A DNA stretch of 64,000 bases from an uncultured Thioclava sp. (GCF_913064665.1 NZ_CAJYBT010000002.1:62001-126000); one strand, 5' to 3'; counted from the stretch's first letter, positions 1 to 10,335 are shown. The notes: generated by a model from the sequence alone, not told the origin. Translations and numbers: made by a program.

Positions 1-240
1 GGGTCCGTCAAGAAGGCCTATTTCATCGGACATTCGGCGCGCGATTTCGCGCTGGAACTTGCGCCGTTAAACCATGAAATCTGCGAAACGATGGAAGCCG
101 CCGTGGCCGCAGCCGCACGCGATGCCGAGGCGGGAGACACGGTGCTGCTGGCCCCCGCCGCCGCCAGTTTCGATCAATATCCCAATTTCGAAAAGCGCGG
201 CGAGCATTTCGCCGAACTGGTCGCGGCCCTCCCCGGCTAA
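1..240 (+). CDS. murD: UDP-N-acetylmuramoylalanine--D-glutamate ligase, C-terminal end (partial)
   Basis: The window opens inside this gene; 79 codons are visible in frame 1, ending at the TAA at 238-240. MurD adds D-glutamate to UDP-MurNAc-L-Ala in cytoplasmic peptidoglycan precursor synthesis. The visible end carries the family's C-terminal signature, [19 protein letters not shown], which matches the conserved Mur-ligase motif ahead of the C-terminus. The 5' part and the catalytic core lie outside the window, so integrity cannot be judged. An ATG at 74 opens a different frame and is a shadow of this gene. Confidence 0.9.
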   Translation, partial: GSVKKAYFIGHSARDFALELAPLNHEICETMEAAVAAAARDAEAGDTVLLAPAAASFDQYPNFEKRGEHFAELVAALPG

Positions 241-279
241 GCCCCTGCCCGGCTAAGCTGATCAGCCGCAGAACCGCGC

Positions 280-771
280 TTATTTACAGGCCAATGAACC
301 CGGGATGTCGGCCAGAAGCGGCGCCATCTCGGCGCTTTGGTCTTGCATGTAATCAATGCGCAGCTCGGCCAAGATCGGACCGCCCTTGCAATTGAGACGC
401 ACGGTCTTGCGCAGCTCGACCTTGCCCAGCGCGGTCAAAGAGCGCAGATCAAACCCCGCCTTGTCATGCTGATCCGAGGTCACCTGATCGCCATCAAGCA
501 GCAAAGACTGCAGCATCTGATCATGCGCCGCACCCAAATCTGCCCCGCTGTCGGGATGGGCGCGCAAGGCGACATGGGGGGCGACATGGCGCTCAAACCC
601 CGGAGCGGTGAACAGATAGCCACCGCCATACATCTGCGCCGAGGGCCAGCCTTCGGGCACCTGCGCGGCAACCCCGAGACTGTCACTGGACCACGCCACC
701 AGCCCCGCCGCCTGCGCCATCGGCGCGACCAGCACCAGCGCCGCTGCCAGCATCAGATCACAGCGCCGCAT
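280..771 (-). CDS. Small secreted/periplasmic protein of unknown function
   Basis: 163 residues starting with a clear Sec signal peptide (RRCD, then a hydrophobic AAALVLVAP core, cleavage after AQA near residue 21). The mature part has no motif I recognise; two cysteines (in LNCKGG and at the very C-terminus, LACK) could form a disulfide, which would fit export. It lies just downstream of proS on the same strand and overlaps its stop by 14 bases. A second in-frame ATG at 753 follows the proS stop by 4 bases and still leaves a signal peptide, so the start is uncertain. Probably co-transcribed with proS. Confidence 0.6.
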   Translation of the reverse strand: MRRCDLMLAAALVLVAPMAQAAGLVAWSSDSLGVAAQVPEGWPSAQMYGGGYLFTAPGFERHVAPHVALRAHPDSGADLGAAHDQMLQSLLLDGDQVTSDQHDKAGFDLRSLTALGKVELRKTVRLNCKGGPILAELRIDYMQDQSAEMAPLLADIPGSLACK

Positions 772-2095
772 AGATCGCTGCGACCTTTTCGACCGCCTCC
801 TCTGATGTCATCTCTTCGCTTTCGCCGGTGCGCCGCGAGGTCAGTTCGACCTTGCCCGACGCAATCCCGCGCGGGCCAACGGTGATGCGCCACGGCAGAC
901 CGATCAGATCCATCGTCGCGAATTTCGCGCCAGCGCGTTCCGCGCGATCATCATAAAGCGGCTCAAGTCCAGCCTCGACAAAGGCGCGATAAAGCGCCTC
1001 GCAGGCGCTGTCACAGCTGACATCGCCTTGCTTGAGGTTGACGATGCCGACATGGAACGGCGTCACGCCCTCGGGCCAGATGATGCCCTTGTCGTCGTGA
1101 TTGGCCTCGATCAGCGCACCGACAAGGCGGCTGACGCCAATGCCGTGGCTGCCCATATGCACCGGCACGCGGCCCTGATCGGGGGTGTTGACGGTGGCCC
1201 CCATTGCCTCGGAATATTTGGTGCCGAAGTAGAAAATCTGGCCGACCTCGATGCCCCGGCCCACGCGGCGGCGCTCTTCGGGGATGGCGTTGAACAGCGC
1301 TTCATCATGGGTCTCATCGGTGCGCGCATAAAGGGTCGTGAACTCTTCGCAGATGCCAGCGACTTCATCGCGATTGTCGTAATCGACGCGGCGCTCACCC
1401 AGTTTCAGATCGGGCACTTGCGCATCGTAGAACACCTCGGATTCGCCAGTCTCGGCCAGCACGAGGAATTCATGCGTATCATCGCCGCCAATCGGGCCGC
1501 TATCGGCGCGCATCGGGATCGCGGTCAGCCCCATACGTTCGTAAGTGCGCAGATAGCTGACCATGTGGCGGTTATAGGCGTGCAGCGCATCTTCCTTGGT
1601 CAGGTCGAAATTATACCCGTCCTTCATCAGGAACTCGCGCCCGCGCATCACGCCGAAACGCGGACGGACCTCGTCGCGGAATTTCCACTGGATATGATAC
1701 AGCGTAAGGGGCAGCGATTTATAGCTTTCCACATGCGAGCGGAAAATATCGGTGATCATTTCCTCGTTGGTCGGCCCATACAGCATGTCGCGACCATGGC
1801 GATCCTTGATGCGCAGCATCTCGGGGCCGTAGGCGTCATAGCGCCCCGATTCCTGCCACAGATCGGCAGGTTGCAGCGTGGGCATCAACAGCGGGATGTG
1901 ACCGGCACGCACCTGTTCCTCATGCACGATCTGCTCAATGCGCTTAAGCACCTTGAAGCCCAGCGGCAGCCAGGAATAAATCCCGGCCTGCTGCTGCTTG
2001 ATCATGCCCGCGCGCAGCATCAGCCGGTGGCTGGCGATTTGCGCATCGGCGGGGGTTTCCTTGAGAACGGGTAGAAAATAGCGGGACAGGCGCAT
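758..2095 (-). CDS. proS: Prolyl-tRNA synthetase (short alphaproteobacterial form)
   Basis: 445 residues. Charges tRNA-Pro with proline in the cytoplasm. Class II motifs are visible: GPTNEE at 107-112, motif 2 as [12 protein letters not shown] at 137-148 and motif 3 as [10 protein letters not shown] near 330. The INS editing insertion found between motifs 2 and 3 in the ~570-residue bacterial enzyme is absent, which is the usual situation in alphaproteobacteria and implies editing in trans. The reading frame is open back to 2131, but the ATG at 2095 is preceded by AAAGGA at proper spacing and begins MRLSRYF, the normal N-terminus, so I start there. Confidence 0.93.
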   Translation of the reverse strand: MRLSRYFLPVLKETPADAQIASHRLMLRAGMIKQQQAGIYSWLPLGFKVLKRIEQIVHEEQVRAGHIPLLMPTLQPADLWQESGRYDAYGPEMLRIKDRHGRDMLYGPTNEEMITDIFRSHVESYKSLPLTLYHIQWKFRDEVRPRFGVMRGREFLMKDGYNFDLTKEDALHAYNRHMVSYLRTYERMGLTAIPMRADSGPIGGDDTHEFLVLAETGESEVFYDAQVPDLKLGERRVDYDNRDEVAGICEEFTTLYARTDETHDEALFNAIPEERRRVGRGIEVGQIFYFGTKYSEAMGATVNTPDQGRVPVHMGSHGIGVSRLVGALIEANHDDKGIIWPEGVTPFHVGIVNLKQGDVSCDSACEALYRAFVEAGLEPLYDDRAERAGAKFATMDLIGLPWRITVGPRGIASGKVELTSRRTGESEEMTSEEAVEKVAAIYAAL

Positions 2096-2297
2096 GTGCG
2101 GTCCTTTGGGCGTTGGGTGATCTGTTGGCAAATGGCCTAGAGGAAATGGGGGGCGTGGGCAAGATGGCGGTTACGCACAAGCCCCTTGCGAAACAACAGC
2201 GCCCTTGCGCCCCGTTTGGGTCTGATCCAAGCAGGCAGTGCTTGATTTCCCCCGATTATCCGCCACGTTAAGACGACCGCTTTGAAAAGGAGCCCCG

Positions 2298-3386
2298 ATG
2301 GCCCTGCCCGTTCGACAGCAAATGATCTATTGGACCCTCGCCGCTGTGGTGCTGGTTCTTGCATTGTGGCGCCTTGGGGATGTGATCTTGCCCTTCATCA
2401 TGGGCGGCGCCATTGCCTATTTTCTGGACCCGCTTGCCGACTGGCTTGAACGGCTGGGGCTCAGCCGGGCGGTCTCGACCATCCTGATCGCACTGGTTGG
2501 GGTGCTGGCCTTTGTCGTGTTGTCGCTCGCGGTCCTGCCCATGCTGGTGCGCCAGTTAGGGCAGTTGATCGCGCTCGCTCCGGACTTGCTGGCATCGTTC
2601 CAGGCCTTTTTGACCGATCGCTTCCCCAATCTGGTGCAAAATTCGGTGGTCAGTGACACGCTCACCGCAGTGGGTGACGCGATCAAGGCGCAGGGCGGTC
2701 AATTGGCGAGCACGCTGCTGAGTTCGGCGATGACGGTTGTGAATCTGGTGATCTTCATCGTCGTGGTGCCGGTCGTGGCGTTTTACATGCTGCTGGACTG
2801 GGACCGGATCGTGGCCAAGGTCGATAGTTGGCTGCCGCGCGATCACGCCCCCACCATCCGCGAAATCGCACATAATATTGATCGGGTGCTGTCGGGTTTC
2901 GTGCGCGGACAGGTCACGGTCTGTCTGATTCTGGGCACGTTCTATGCGATCGCCTTGATGCTGGCGGGGCTGCAACTTGGGCTATTGGTGGGCGCGGTCG
3001 CGGGTGCGCTGACCTTCATTCCCTATATCGGCGCGATCATCGGGGGCACTCTGGCGATCGGCTTGGCGCTGTTTCAGTTTTGGGGCGATTGGCTCCAGAT
3101 CGGGATCATTGCGGGGATCTTTGCCTTTGGCCAGTTCATGGAGGGCAATATCATCACCCCCAAGCTGGTCGGCGATTCCGTTGGGTTGCATCCGCTGTGG
3201 TTGCTGTTTGCCCTGTCGGCCTTTGGCACGCTGTTTGGCTTTGTCGGGATGTTGGTCGCGGTGCCGGTGGCAGCGGTGATCGGGGTGGTTGCAAGGTTCC
3301 TGATCAATCAATATCTGCATGGGGCGCTGTATGGCGGCGTAGTCGGGCAAATCCTGCCCTGCGACCCTGAGGACAACGAGAGCTGA
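2298..3386 (+). CDS. AI-2E family (PerM/TqsA-like) membrane transporter
   Basis: 362 residues, an inner-membrane protein with about eight hydrophobic segments (for example near 12-30, 59-82, 143-166, 208-300 and 308-338). The C-terminal half has the family pattern LTFIPYIGAIIGG followed by EGNIITPKLVGDSVGLHPLW, the best conserved block of PerM/YdiK/TqsA proteins. Members export small molecules or ions; substrate cannot be inferred here. A strong ribosome site (AAAGGAG) sits 6 bases before the ATG. It is divergent from proS and only 3 bases upstream of hdaA, so the two are probably one transcript, an arrangement common in Rhodobacterales. Confidence 0.85.
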   Translation: MALPVRQQMIYWTLAAVVLVLALWRLGDVILPFIMGGAIAYFLDPLADWLERLGLSRAVSTILIALVGVLAFVVLSLAVLPMLVRQLGQLIALAPDLLASFQAFLTDRFPNLVQNSVVSDTLTAVGDAIKAQGGQLASTLLSSAMTVVNLVIFIVVVPVVAFYMLLDWDRIVAKVDSWLPRDHAPTIREIAHNIDRVLSGFVRGQVTVCLILGTFYAIALMLAGLQLGLLVGAVAGALTFIPYIGAIIGGTLAIGLALFQFWGDWLQIGIIAGIFAFGQFMEGNIITPKLVGDSVGLHPLWLLFALSAFGTLFGFVGMLVAVPVAAVIGVVARFLINQYLHGALYGGVVGQILPCDPEDNES

Positions 3387-3389
3387 CAT

Positions 3390-4064
3390 ATGGCCGAGCA
3401 GTTGATCTTTCCCCTGCCAATCCGCTCGGCGCAGGGGCGAGAGGATTTCTTTATCGCCCCGGCGAATGCGCTGGCGCTCAGCACGCTTGATGCGCCAGCG
3501 AGCTGGCCAAACGGGCGGATGATCTTGATCGGGCCAGAGGGGGCGGGAAAAACGCATCTCGCCGCGATCTGGGCGCAGGAACAGGGCGCGCAAACCATCC
3601 GTGCCGCCGATCTGAGCGATGCCGACGCCCCGCGTCTCTCCGCCCAGGGCGCGGCTGTGGTTGAGGATGGCGATGACCTCCGCAACAACCCGACGTGCGA
3701 GAAAGCGCTGTTTCATCTGCACAATCTGATGCAGGCCGAAGGGGGCAAGCTGTTGATCACCGCACGCACCCCGCCGCGCGATTGGGGGCTAAGCCTGCCC
3801 GATCTGATCAGCCGGATGCAGGCCTGCGCCACCGTGCGCATCACGCCCCCCGATGACGCGCTGCTGGCCGCCGTTCTGGTCAAACTGTTTGGCGACCGCC
3901 AACTCAGCGTCACGCCCATGCTCATCGAGTGGCTGGTGACGCGCATGGATCGCTCGCTCTCGACCGCGCGCCGTCTGGTTGTCGCGCTTGATGCCCGCGC
4001 ACTGGCCGAAAAACGCGCCATTACGCGCCCTTTAGCGGCGCAGGTGCTGGACAGTCTGGACTAA
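3390..4064 (+). CDS. hdaA: DnaA regulatory inactivator homologue HdaA
   Basis: 224 residues, the length of Hda-type AAA+ proteins related to domain III of DnaA. With the DNA-loaded sliding clamp it stimulates ATP hydrolysis by DnaA to limit re-initiation. Visible features: an N-terminal clamp-binding-like motif QLIFPLP (4-10), Walker A GPEGAGKT (48-55), a Walker B-like VVEDGD (90-95), sensor 1 LLITAR (121-126) and a sensor 2 region STARRLV (191-197). No DNA-binding domain IV is present, which separates it from DnaA. It follows the AI-2E gene by 3 bases and precedes ppk1 by 51 bases on the same strand. Confidence 0.88.
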   Translation: MAEQLIFPLPIRSAQGREDFFIAPANALALSTLDAPASWPNGRMILIGPEGAGKTHLAAIWAQEQGAQTIRAADLSDADAPRLSAQGAAVVEDGDDLRNNPTCEKALFHLHNLMQAEGGKLLITARTPPRDWGLSLPDLISRMQACATVRITPPDDALLAAVLVKLFGDRQLSVTPMLIEWLVTRMDRSLSTARRLVVALDARALAEKRAITRPLAAQVLDSLD

Positions 4065-4115
4065 GCTGCGCACACTGTCACAGCGCCTTTACAAACCCTA
4101 ACGATAAGCGCGGAC

Positions 4116-6281
4116 ATGACCCAAGCCGATTTCCTCAAGACCCCGTTCCCTGCGCCCGTCACCCTGCCCGAAGAGGAAATCTTGGGGCCGGGTCGGTTCT
4201 TTAACCGTGAACTGAGCTGGTTGGCCTTCAACTGGCGCGTGCTCGAAGAGGCCCGCAACCCGCGTGTGCCGCTGCTGGAACGGGTGCGGTTCCTGTCGAT
4301 CTCGGCAACCAACCTGGATGAGTTCTATTCAGTGCGCGTCGCTGGCCTGATGGAGCTGGTGCGCGAGGGCAATATCAACCCCTCAGATGATGGGCTGACC
4401 CCGGCCGAGCAGCTGGACCGGATCAACGCCGACGCGCGCAAGCTGATGGACACGCAGCAAACGACGTGGTCCGCGCTAAAGCGCGAGATGGAGCGCGAAG
4501 GGATCACCGTTGTGTCGCGCTCTCGGTTGACCCGCGCCGATCTGAACTATCTCTCCGAGCATTTTCTCAACAAGGTGTTCCCGGTGCTCTCGCCCTTGGC
4601 GATCGACCCGGCCCACCCGTTCCCGTTCATCCCCAATACCGGCTTCTGTCTTGCGCTGGAATTGGAGCGCGACACCGACAAACGCCGCCTGCAGGCGCTG
4701 CTGCCGATCCCTCAGCAGATCGACCGTTTCGTGCGCCTGCCCGGCGAGGCGCGGTTCTTGCCGCTTGAACAGTTGCTGATGATCCACCTTGGATCGCTGT
4801 TTCCGGGCTATCGCGACGTTGGTTCGTGCAGCTTCCGGGTGCTGCGCGACAGCGATCTTGAGGTTGAAGACGAGGCCGAAGATCTGGTGCGCGAATTTGA
4901 AACCGCGCTCAAGCGGCGTCGGCGCGGTCAGGTCATTCGGATGTCGGTTTCCGCCGGCGCGCCCGCCGATCTGCAAGCGCTGGTGATGCGCGAATTGCAT
5001 GTCGATCCCGATGAGGTGGTCGCCGAAAAGGGCCTTGTGGGCATCGCCGATGTCAAGGAACTGGTGCTCAACAACCGCACCGACCTGCTTTGGCCGCCCT
5101 TCACGCCCCGCGTGCCCGAGCGCGTGCAAGACCACGAGGGCGACATGTTCGCCGCGATCAAGCAAAAGGATATTTTGCTGCACCACCCCTATGAAACCTT
5201 CGATCTGGTGGTGCGCTTTCTCGATCAGGCGGCCAATGATCCTAATGTCTTGGCGATCAAACAGACGCTTTATCGCACCTCGAAAGACAGCCCGATCGTG
5301 TCCTCGCTCTGTGAGGCGGCCGAGGCGGGCAAATCCGTCACCGCGCTGGTCGAGCTGAAAGCGCGCTTTGACGAGGCCGCCAATATCCGCCAGTCGCGTC
5401 GGTTGGAACGCTCGGGGGCGCATGTTGTTTATGGCTTCATGAACTACAAAACCCACGCCAAGATCAGCACCGTGGTGCGCCGCGAGGGTGAGAATCTGGT
5501 GACCTATACCCATTACGGCACCGGCAATTATCACCCGATCACCGCCAAGATTTACACCGATCTCAGCTTTTTCACCTGCGACGCTGCGCTGGGGCGCGAT
5601 GCGACCAAAGTGTTCAACTACCTGTCGGGCTATGTGCAGCCCGAAGGGCTTGAAAACCTTGCGATCTCGCCGATTTCGCTGAAACCGCGCCTGCTGGAGA
5701 TGATCGCGCGCGAAAGCGCATTTGCCAAGGCGGGCAAGCCAGCCTCGATCTGGGCCAAGATGAACTCGGTGATCGATTCCGAGGTGATCGACGCGCTCTA
5801 TGCCGCCTCGCAGGCGGGAGTGAAAATCTCGCTCGTGGTGCGCGGCATTTGCGGCATTCGCCCTGGCATCAAGGGATTGTCGGAAAATATCCGGGTGAAA
5901 TCCATCGTCGGGCGGTTCTTGGAACATTCCCGCATCGTGTGTTTTGGCAATGGCCACGGCCTGCCCTCGGATCAGGCGCGGGTGTTCTTTTCCTCGGCCG
6001 ATTGGATGGGGCGCAACCTCAACCGGCGCGTCGAAACGCTGGTCGAGGCGAAAAACCCCACCGTCAAAGCCCAGATCGTCAGCCAGATCATGGCCGCGAA
6101 TATGGCCGATGAGGCGCAAAGCTGGATCTTGCAGCCCGATGGCAAATTCATCCGCCACCTGCCCGAAGATCGCGAAAAGCTGTTCTCGTGCCACCGCTTC
6201 TTCATGGAATTCCCCTCACTCTCGGGGCGGGGTTCCGCAGGGGCAAGCGACGTTCCAAAACTTGCTCATAGCTTCGACTAG
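4116..6281 (+). CDS. ppk1: Polyphosphate kinase 1
   Basis: 721 residues, typical PPK1 size. Reversibly transfers the terminal phosphate of ATP to polyphosphate at the cytoplasmic face of the membrane. The N-terminal domain shows [18 protein letters not shown] (29-46) and the conserved [17 protein letters not shown]. The phospholipase-D-like catalytic part contains the autophosphorylated histidine in YKTHAKI (about H447) and [18 protein letters not shown] after it. The length of open frame and absence of interruptions argue it is intact. ppx follows 39 bases later on the same strand, the classical ppk-ppx pairing of a polyphosphate synthase with its hydrolase. Confidence 0.95.
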   Translation: MTQADFLKTPFPAPVTLPEEEILGPGRFFNRELSWLAFNWRVLEEARNPRVPLLERVRFLSISATNLDEFYSVRVAGLMELVREGNINPSDDGLTPAEQLDRINADARKLMDTQQTTWSALKREMEREGITVVSRSRLTRADLNYLSEHFLNKVFPVLSPLAIDPAHPFPFIPNTGFCLALELERDTDKRRLQALLPIPQQIDRFVRLPGEARFLPLEQLLMIHLGSLFPGYRDVGSCSFRVLRDSDLEVEDEAEDLVREFETALKRRRRGQVIRMSVSAGAPADLQALVMRELHVDPDEVVAEKGLVGIADVKELVLNNRTDLLWPPFTPRVPERVQDHEGDMFAAIKQKDILLHHPYETFDLVVRFLDQAANDPNVLAIKQTLYRTSKDSPIVSSLCEAAEAGKSVTALVELKARFDEAANIRQSRRLERSGAHVVYGFMNYKTHAKISTVVRREGENLVTYTHYGTGNYHPITAKIYTDLSFFTCDAALGRDATKVFNYLSGYVQPEGLENLAISPISLKPRLLEMIARESAFAKAGKPASIWAKMNSVIDSEVIDALYAASQAGVKISLVVRGICGIRPGIKGLSENIRVKSIVGRFLEHSRIVCFGNGHGLPSDQARVFFSSADWMGRNLNRRVETLVEAKNPTVKAQIVSQIMAANMADEAQSWILQPDGKFIRHLPEDREKLFSCHRFFMEFPSLSGRGSAGASDVPKLAHSFD

Positions 6282-6320
6282 CCCTAGCGTGCGCATAAGA
6301 CGACTCAACCGGACGGGCCG

Positions 6321-7871
6321 ATGAAATCCAAAAATAGTGCGCAGCCGACCACCCAAGGCAATGATGATTGGGACCCGTTTGGCCAGCCGCTTTTCGACGA
6401 CCCCTCGGTGCGTGCGCTCAGCCGCGTCGGTGTTGTCGATATCGGCTCGAACTCGATCCGGATGGTGGTCTTTGACGGGGCCGCGCGCAGCCCGGCCTAT
6501 TTCTTCAATGAAAAGGTGATGGCGGGTCTGGGCCAAGGTCTGGCCGAAACCGGCAAGTTGAGCGCTGACGGGCGGGTGCGGGGCTTGGCCGCGCTCAAAC
6601 GCTTTGCCGCGCTCGCCGAGGGGATGGAGATCGGCCCGCTGACCTGCGTCGCCACCGCCGCCATGCGCGACGCCGAGGATGGCCCCGAATTTCACGCCGA
6701 GATCGAGCGCGAAACCGGCCTCAAGCTGCATGTGATCGACGGTATCGAAGAGGCGCGGCTTTCCGCGCAGGGCGTGCTTTTGGGCTGGCCCGAGGCCGAG
6801 GGGTTGGTCTGCGATATCGGCGGCAACTCGATGGAGCTGGCAGAGATCAAGAACGGCAAGGTCTGGCGACGCGCCACCTCGCAGCTTGGTCCCTTTCGCT
6901 TGCAGATGGTCGAAGGCGGCAAAAAGGCGCTCGCGGCGCATATCCGCGACACGATTGCCGATCTGGCCGCCCAAGTTGGCACCAATCACGACCGGATTTA
7001 TCTGGTGGGCGGATCGTGGCGCGCGATTGCCCGACTCGATATGGAGCGGCGCGGATATCCGCTTTTGGTGCTTCACGAATACCGCATGAGCCCCGATGAT
7101 CTGCGCGAAACGATCGACTGGATCGCCAAGTCCGACATGGACAAGCTGCGCGCGAAAACCGGCACCTCCTCGGCGCGGATGGAGCTTGTGCCGCTGGCCA
7201 GTCAGGTGCTGGGCGAATTGATCGAACAGTTCCAGCCCCGCGAGATTGACGTCTCGGCTTACGGAATCCGCGAGGGCCTGCTGTATGAGCAGATGCCCGA
7301 ACGGTTGCGGCGGCGCGATCCGCTGGTCGAGGCCTGTCGCCACACCGAACGCCTGATGTCGCGCATGCCCGGTTTTGGCAAGAAACTGCATGCCTTTATC
7401 GAGCCGATCTTTGGCCCGCTGCCACCCGAGAAATTCCGCCTCGTGCGTGCCGCCTGCCTGCTGCACGACACCACATGGCGCACCCATCCGGATTACCGCG
7501 CCGAGGCCTGTTTTGAAAACGTCACGCGCGCGAATTACTCGGCGATGTCGCATACCGAGCGGGTGTTTCTGGGCCTTGCGCTGTTGCACCGCTACAAAAA
7601 CTCGCGCTCCGGCTCGCAGCTTGAACCGCTGTTTGGCCTGCTCTCTGAGGAACGTCTGCAAGAGGCAGAGGTGCTGGGCAAAGCGATGCGGTTTGGCGCG
7701 ATGTTTGCCACGCACAGCCCGGCCGATGCGGGTGAGTTGTCTTATTCGTCCAAGGCTGGCGTGTTGGAGCTCAAGCTAACCAAACGCGGCAAGGCGCTGT
7801 TTGGCGAGGTCGCCGAGGCGCGGTTCCGCTCGCTTGCCAGCGCGCTCAAGGCCGAGGCGAAAGTGTCCTAA
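6321..7871 (+). CDS. ppx: Exopolyphosphatase / Ppx-GppA family phosphatase
   Basis: 516 residues, the long Ppx form with an N-terminal actin-like fold and a C-terminal HD-like helical domain. Removes terminal phosphates from polyphosphate and, in some relatives, pppGpp. Phosphate-binding loop 1 is VDIGSNSIRMVVFD (about 38-51) and loop 2 is VCDIGGNSMELAEI (about 164-177). LLHDTTWRTHPDYRAE in the C-terminal half fits the HD-domain part. It follows ppk1 on the same strand, so synthesis and breakdown of polyphosphate are probably co-regulated. Its stop overlaps the 3' end of a convergent gene by 4 bases. Confidence 0.92.
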   Translation: MKSKNSAQPTTQGNDDWDPFGQPLFDDPSVRALSRVGVVDIGSNSIRMVVFDGAARSPAYFFNEKVMAGLGQGLAETGKLSADGRVRGLAALKRFAALAEGMEIGPLTCVATAAMRDAEDGPEFHAEIERETGLKLHVIDGIEEARLSAQGVLLGWPEAEGLVCDIGGNSMELAEIKNGKVWRRATSQLGPFRLQMVEGGKKALAAHIRDTIADLAAQVGTNHDRIYLVGGSWRAIARLDMERRGYPLLVLHEYRMSPDDLRETIDWIAKSDMDKLRAKTGTSSARMELVPLASQVLGELIEQFQPREIDVSAYGIREGLLYEQMPERLRRRDPLVEACRHTERLMSRMPGFGKKLHAFIEPIFGPLPPEKFRLVRAACLLHDTTWRTHPDYRAEACFENVTRANYSAMSHTERVFLGLALLHRYKNSRSGSQLEPLFGLLSEERLQEAEVLGKAMRFGAMFATHSPADAGELSYSSKAGVLELKLTKRGKALFGEVAEARFRSLASALKAEAKVS

Positions 7872-8314
7872 AGCTCGATCCCGTCATTGGGAATTGGCGG
7901 GTGGCCCGGCGGCAAATTTGGCCGACCCGGACGCGGCATTTTCGGCTTTGGCGTGTCCGGAATCGGGGCCTCGGGCGGCTCGGTCAGAAGTGGCGGTGGT
8001 GGCGGCGCATCGGCACGGCGGCGCAACAGGATATCGCCATTGTCCAGCCGCTCGGGGGCTTCGTAGTTTTTCACATCGTCAATCAACGCCATGAATTGAC
8101 GCAGCTTCGGGCCAAATTTCTCAGCCGCATCGCCCAGCCCTTTTTGCATGTCTTCCAATTCGGGACGCATCTGATCAATGATGCCGCGAAACAGCAGTTG
8201 CGCGCCCTGCTCAAGCAGCGAAAATCCGCGATCGGCATCGCTTTCGGGCGTCTGCGCCTGCGCTGGGCACGCGGCAAGACAGGCCATCAAAATGGGAACC
8301 GTAAATGCTTTCAT
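7868..8314 (-). CDS. Small secreted proline-rich protein, function unknown
   Basis: 148 residues from the ATG at 8314, chosen because GGGAGG lies 4 bases ahead of it and because it begins directly with a signal peptide (MKAFTVPILMACLAACPAQA). After a helical middle part (QGAQLLFRGIIDQMRPELEDMQKG) the last 40 residues are almost half proline, a low-complexity tail. I recall proteins of this layout in Roseobacter genomes labelled AAA+ ATPase, but there is no Walker A or B motif here, so I do not use that name. Convergent with ppx with 4 bases shared at the stops; 32 bases downstream of the EEP gene. Confidence 0.6.
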   Translation of the reverse strand: MKAFTVPILMACLAACPAQAQTPESDADRGFSLLEQGAQLLFRGIIDQMRPELEDMQKGLGDAAEKFGPKLRQFMALIDDVKNYEAPERLDNGDILLRRRADAPPPPPLLTEPPEAPIPDTPKPKMPRPGRPNLPPGHPPIPNDGIEL

Positions 8315-8346
8315 ACCTCCCAGCCTACGCCGAGAAACGACAAAAA

Positions 8347-9375
8347 TCACGCCTCTTCGACAGGGCCGAACTGCAAATCGACCGAGACGGGAAAATGATC
8401 CGAAGCTTGCAGCAACGCCTCGCGCAATTCGGGCACGCGATAGATTGCCGGGTCGTCAAACGGGTGCCAAATGCGCCACGCTGACGCCTGCGCCACCAGA
8501 TCAGGCGAGAGCATCACGAAATCCAGCATCGCCGAGAAATACTGTTTCTGCTCAACCAGATAGAAACGCGCAGAACTGGGCGCGGCAGAGGTTTGATGGG
8601 CGGCACTCAGGCGCGCATGCGGGTCGTGCAAGCGCCACGCCTCCGGCCCGCCCTCGCCCGCCACGATTTCCACGCCCGAGCGTCCAAACAGCTTTTCATA
8701 TTCATCCAGCCCCGGACCGTCGTTGAAATCGCCCAGCACAACAAGGCTATCGCCCGCGCGCAGATGCTCTTCGATGCGACCGCGCAGCCAAATCGATTGC
8801 GCCAACTGCTTTCGCCGGTTCTCGATGCCGATCCGGATCGCGGCCTCGCGGCTGGTCACACCATGGGGCCCCTTGGATTTGATATGCACCCCGATCAGAT
8901 GAATCACGCGACCTGCAATTGCTTCCAATCTCACCTCAAGTGGCGGCTTGGAAAAGGTCACCGTGTCCATTTGCGCATCAATATCGAGGTCGATTTTCAG
9001 CACACCATCAAAGCGCGGCCAAGCCTCGCTTTGCCCCGGGTCATGGCGTGCGCGCACCACATCCGGGTCATAGAGCAACGCAACTTCCTGCTGCGTCTCA
9101 TTGGAAAACCCGATCAGCGCCTTGCGCTGGCGCAGCTCGAATTTCGCCGCGAACTCTTCAAGCATCGCGACCGTCTTGTGGCGGCGATTGTCGTCAGGTG
9201 CCTCGACGATGAGCAGCACATCGGCCTGCAAAGCGCTCAGCACGATGCCAATCGCCCCGATCTGCTCGGCACGCGTCACACTATAGCGCGCCGACCATTC
9301 GCCATCCTCCAACAAATGACCGTTGCGGTCGAACAGGTTGGTGAACCACTCGATATTCCAGGTGGCCACCCGCAT
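8347..9375 (-). CDS. Endonuclease/exonuclease/phosphatase (EEP) family protein
   Basis: 342 residues. EEP-fold proteins cleave phosphodiester bonds in nucleic acids or lipids using Mg. Visible motifs are ATWNIEW at the N-terminus, IVEAPDD (metal-binding Glu), GDFNDGPG and the C-terminal SDHFPVSVDL with the catalytic Asp-His pair. No signal peptide or membrane segment is present, so it is cytoplasmic. The frame is open upstream to 9573, but the ATG at 9375 starts the conserved domain and overlaps the TGA of the TerB-J gene by one base (TGATG), a translational-coupling arrangement. Substrate not predictable; it could be a DNase, RNase or phosphatase. Confidence 0.8.
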   Translation of the reverse strand: MRVATWNIEWFTNLFDRNGHLLEDGEWSARYSVTRAEQIGAIGIVLSALQADVLLIVEAPDDNRRHKTVAMLEEFAAKFELRQRKALIGFSNETQQEVALLYDPDVVRARHDPGQSEAWPRFDGVLKIDLDIDAQMDTVTFSKPPLEVRLEAIAGRVIHLIGVHIKSKGPHGVTSREAAIRIGIENRRKQLAQSIWLRGRIEEHLRAGDSLVVLGDFNDGPGLDEYEKLFGRSGVEIVAGEGGPEAWRLHDPHARLSAAHQTSAAPSSARFYLVEQKQYFSAMLDFVMLSPDLVAQASAWRIWHPFDDPAIYRVPELREALLQASDHFPVSVDLQFGPVEEA

Positions 9376-10073
9376 CAGGGATGCGCCGTAGAATCGCGGA
9401 TTTCTTCCCACGCGGCATTGAGTGCAATCAAGCGTTGTTCGGCCAGTTGCACAGCCTCGGGCGGCAGGCCACGGGCAATCGCGCGATCGGGATGGGCCTC
9501 GCGCACCTTGGCGCTCCAAATCTTGCGCACCTCGGCAATCGGCGTGCCGGGCGCCACTTCCAGTACCGACCACGGATCAGGCGCGGAATCGGGCACGAAA
9601 GCGGCCTTCATCGCGCGAAAACAGCACTCTTCCAGCCCGAAAATCCGCGCGACTTCGTGCAAGAACGCATCCTCGCCCTCGTGGTAATCGCCATCGGCCA
9701 TCGCAATAAAGAACAGCCCCTCGAGCACATCTTTAAGCACATCCGCGCCGGGCCCGAACATCCGCGCGATCTTGCGCGCATAGGCGTCAAAGCCCGCCAC
9801 ATCGGTGCGCGCCATGTCAAAGACGCGCGCCGCGTTGACCTCTTCGCCCGCCGGAATCTGAAAGATGCGCCGGAACGCGGCGACCTCATCGCGGGTGACC
9901 TGCCCATCGGCCTTGGCCATCTTGGCCCCCAGCGCAATCACCGCGATGGTGAAGGCAACCGAGCGTTCTGGCGGTTCGCGCAGGTTGTCAAAGACACTCG
10001 AAAGCCCCTCACCCCGCCCAAGGGCGGACAAGGCTTGCGCGATACGCGACCAAAGTGAAAGTGGTTTATCCAT
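9375..10073 (-). CDS. TerB-domain / J-domain co-chaperone-like protein (DjlA-like, soluble)
   Basis: 232 residues from the ATG at 10073. An N-terminal TerB (tellurite-resistance-B-like) helical domain spans about 35-150 (GAKMAKADGQVTRDEV and AMADGDYHEGEDAFL carry its paired acidic sites). A C-terminal J domain follows (SVLEVAPGTPIAEVRKIW, then AHPDRA with the diagnostic HPD). This is the domain order of DjlA, which stimulates DnaK, but the N-terminal membrane anchor of enterobacterial DjlA is missing. The ribosome site before 10073 is weak. It is coupled to the EEP gene by a one-base overlap and divergent from recJ. Confidence 0.8.
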   Translation of the reverse strand: MDKPLSLWSRIAQALSALGRGEGLSSVFDNLREPPERSVAFTIAVIALGAKMAKADGQVTRDEVAAFRRIFQIPAGEEVNAARVFDMARTDVAGFDAYARKIARMFGPGADVLKDVLEGLFFIAMADGDYHEGEDAFLHEVARIFGLEECCFRAMKAAFVPDSAPDPWSVLEVAPGTPIAEVRKIWSAKVREAHPDRAIARGLPPEAVQLAEQRLIALNAAWEEIRDSTAHP

Positions 10074-10335
10074 ACCATCCCAGATCTGACTCTGCGCAGC
10101 AAAGTTTACCCTGCGCGTTTCGGATTTGCACCCGTTCAAATACGCAGCCGGATTACAACGCTGTAATGTCGATAAAAGGACGCTCTGGGATAGATTACGA
10201 TGCCCGAGTGTCTCAAAACATCGAAAAATGGAAATTTATGGCGCGCGGAGATGCCGTCATGCCCGCGCCTTTCGCATGCCAAGCCGCACTCTGCGCCCTC
10301 TGGCGGGGACGCCTTCATTTGGCTATGAACACTGC

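Noticed and set aside
4476..6194. Long minus-strand open frame (572 codons) opposite ppk1
   Set aside because: Antisense shadow of ppk1 with the same His/Gln/Arg-rich composition.
6216..7715. Long minus-strand open frame (499 codons) opposite ppx
   Set aside because: Antisense shadow of ppx; no recognisable domain.
10126..10335. 70-codon N-terminal extension of RecJ
   Set aside because: Arg-rich, not RecJ-like, and the internal ATG at 10336 gives the normal start.
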